6,479 bases of DNA. It comes from an uncultured Bacteroides sp. (GTDB lineage: Bacteria; Bacteroidota; Bacteroidia; Bacteroidales; Bacteroidaceae). The notes beneath the pieces were generated by a model. It was not told the DNA's origin and did no database searches. It saw nothing but the letters and a program-made list of their open reading frames with translations. The DNA is taken from NCBI GenBank assembly GCA_900557355.1, contig USSR01000402.1, positions 1-6,479 on the forward strand. The letters run 5' to 3'. Of the stretch, positions 5,693 through 6,479 are shown piece after piece (the first letter of the stretch is position 1; each line of letters starts with the position of its first letter). The position numbers were made by a program, and so were the translations under genes.

Positions 5693-5717
5693 AAGTGATA
5701 CTATCACCCTATCACTA
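5693..5717. repeat. Gene-less inverted octamer site in the MATE-kinase gap
   Basis: AAGTGATA (5693-5700) is followed after one base by TATCACCC (5702-5709) and TATCACTA (5710-5717). Read on the opposite strand the last two are TAGTGATA and GGGTGATA. AAGTGATA and GGGTGATA fit the RRRTGRTA octamer seen around the four-helix-bundle gene, and TAGTGATA differs at one position. The site therefore has one left-type and two right-type units with no gene between. GTGATA-C-TATCAC (5695-5707) is a near-perfect palindrome. It may be a relic or empty version of the same repeat, or a simple hairpin between two operon genes. Confidence 0.6.
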
Positions 5718-5731
5718 TTATAATATAAATT

Positions 5732-6479
5732 ATGAATAATGTCTCCAAGAAGAAGATAGCTGCCGGTTATGTGGTTCTGTTGGCAGTCTTGCTTTATTCC
5801 CTGTTCTTCGTGCACCGGGAAATGGAGAACCTTATGAGCTCGGATAATAGCGATATCCTGCGTACGGATAGTCTGATAGGGCTTTTGCGGGAAAAAGATG
5901 CTAATACGGTCCGCTTGCTGCGTACGCTGAGCGAAGCCAATGACAGCATGATTTCCGCTCGGGAGGTGGAGCAGATTATAGCTGAGCAGGATACCATTAT
6001 CACCCAACAGCGTGTGCAACGTCGTGTTACTGCCCGTCGTGATACCGTTGTGACACAACCTAAGAAGAAGGGTTTCTTCCGCCGTCTGGGGGAAGTTTTC
6101 GTTCCACCACGCAAAGATTCTGCTATTCAGGTACAAACTACCCTTGAAGTTGCTACGGATACTGTGCTTGATGCTTATAATCCTGTTGATTCACTGCACG
6201 CGAAATTGCGTACCGTTGCCCAGCAAAAGAAAGCAACTAATAGTGTGATACAGCGCCGTAAGCGAACTCTGCAACGCCTTGATCATGCGCTGAGTGCCCG
6301 TATTGATAGTCTTTTGAAGGGATATGAACAGGAAACTCTGCTGCGTGCCCGTGAAGAGGCCGAGTATCAGAAAGCAGTGCGTCATCGTTCTGCTACGATT
6401 ATTTCTGGTATTGCTGCGGGGGCTGTTGTGTTGTCCGTTATCTTTCTTGTTATGATCTGGCGGGATGTTACTCGTAGTA
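5732..6479 (+). CDS. Probable sensor histidine kinase, N-terminal part (cut by window end)
   Basis: Open from ATG at 5732 through the window end (249 codons, no stop). After a basic N-terminus (KKK at 6-8), a first membrane segment covers about residues 9-27 and a second about 221-243, enclosing roughly 190 residues of predicted periplasmic domain. That domain is strongly charged and mostly helical, with coiled-coil-like stretches near 50-95 and 160-215 and a basic patch KKKGFFRR (111-118); it matches no ligand-binding fold I recognise. The visible end, WRDVTRS just after the second membrane helix, resembles the start of the linker before the dimerisation domain in Bacteroides sensor kinases, which I recall as DITRS-like. 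The kinase domains themselves are outside the window, so the call rests on topology and this linker. The ATG follows an A/T-rich leader and the gap to the transporter gene is 43 bases, so it is probably the last member or a later member of the operon. Other two-helix signalling proteins are possible. Confidence 0.7.
   Translation, partial: MNNVSKKKIAAGYVVLLAVLLYSLFFVHREMENLMSSDNSDILRTDSLIGLLREKDANTVRLLRTLSEANDSMISAREVEQIIAEQDTIITQQRVQRRVTARRDTVVTQPKKKGFFRRLGEVFVPPRKDSAIQVQTTLEVATDTVLDAYNPVDSLHAKLRTVAQQKKATNSVIQRRKRTLQRLDHALSARIDSLLKGYEQETLLRAREEAEYQKAVRHRSATIISGIAAGAVVLSVIFLVMIWRDVTRS

Noticed and set aside
5651..6136. Minus-strand 161-codon open frame
   Set aside because: Antisense to the kinase-like gene, whose forward translation gives two clear membrane helices and a coiled coil.

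Overview
The window looks like a chromosomal segment of a Bacteroidales bacterium, most likely Bacteroides or a close relative. Three things suggest this: TAnnTTTG-type -7 promoter elements in the one divergent gap, A/T-rich translation starts without strong Shine-Dalgarno sequences, and protein families typical of that group. These families are an NtrC-type regulator, a cyclophilin lipoprotein with a large insertion, a free-standing S23-like four-helix-bundle protein, and a kinase with a long coiled-coil periplasmic sensor. The genus is inferred from these features and has not been tested by a search.

Layout. Positions 1-383 hold no credible gene but are rich in repeats: a cluster of GTGTGGAA motifs with an inverted copy (200-249), then an 11-bp-period array that runs forward and then inverts (259-374). 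On the minus strand, 1742-384 encodes a complete sigma-54-dependent response regulator. A 91-bp divergent gap (1743-1833) carries -7 promoter elements facing both ways. On the plus strand follow a cyclophilin-type peptidyl-prolyl isomerase lipoprotein (1834-2673), a four-helix-bundle protein (2713-3075), an M16 zinc peptidase (3122-4357), a MATE efflux transporter (4354-5688, overlapping the peptidase by 4 bp) and the first 249 codons of a membrane protein that is probably a sensor histidine kinase (5732 to the window end).

How the genes may work together. The plus-strand genes are closely spaced and probably form one operon of envelope and proteostasis functions ending in a sensor kinase. 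The divergent response regulator at the other end is the obvious candidate partner for that kinase, but the pairing is inferred from position only.

The best candidate for something undescribed is the unit at about 2660-3113. The AT-rich four-helix-bundle gene is closely bracketed by inverted arrays of an 8-bp repeat (consensus RRRTGRTA). The left array supplies the stop codon of the isomerase gene and the right array ends about 8 bp before the peptidase start. A miniature gene-less version of the same octamer pattern lies in the MATE-kinase gap (5693-5717). This looks like a small insertion cassette with a related empty or MITE-like site, similar in layout to a REP/RAYT pair but with a different protein family. 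The mobility is an inference. The palindromic 11-mer array at 259-374 is a second unexplained structure.
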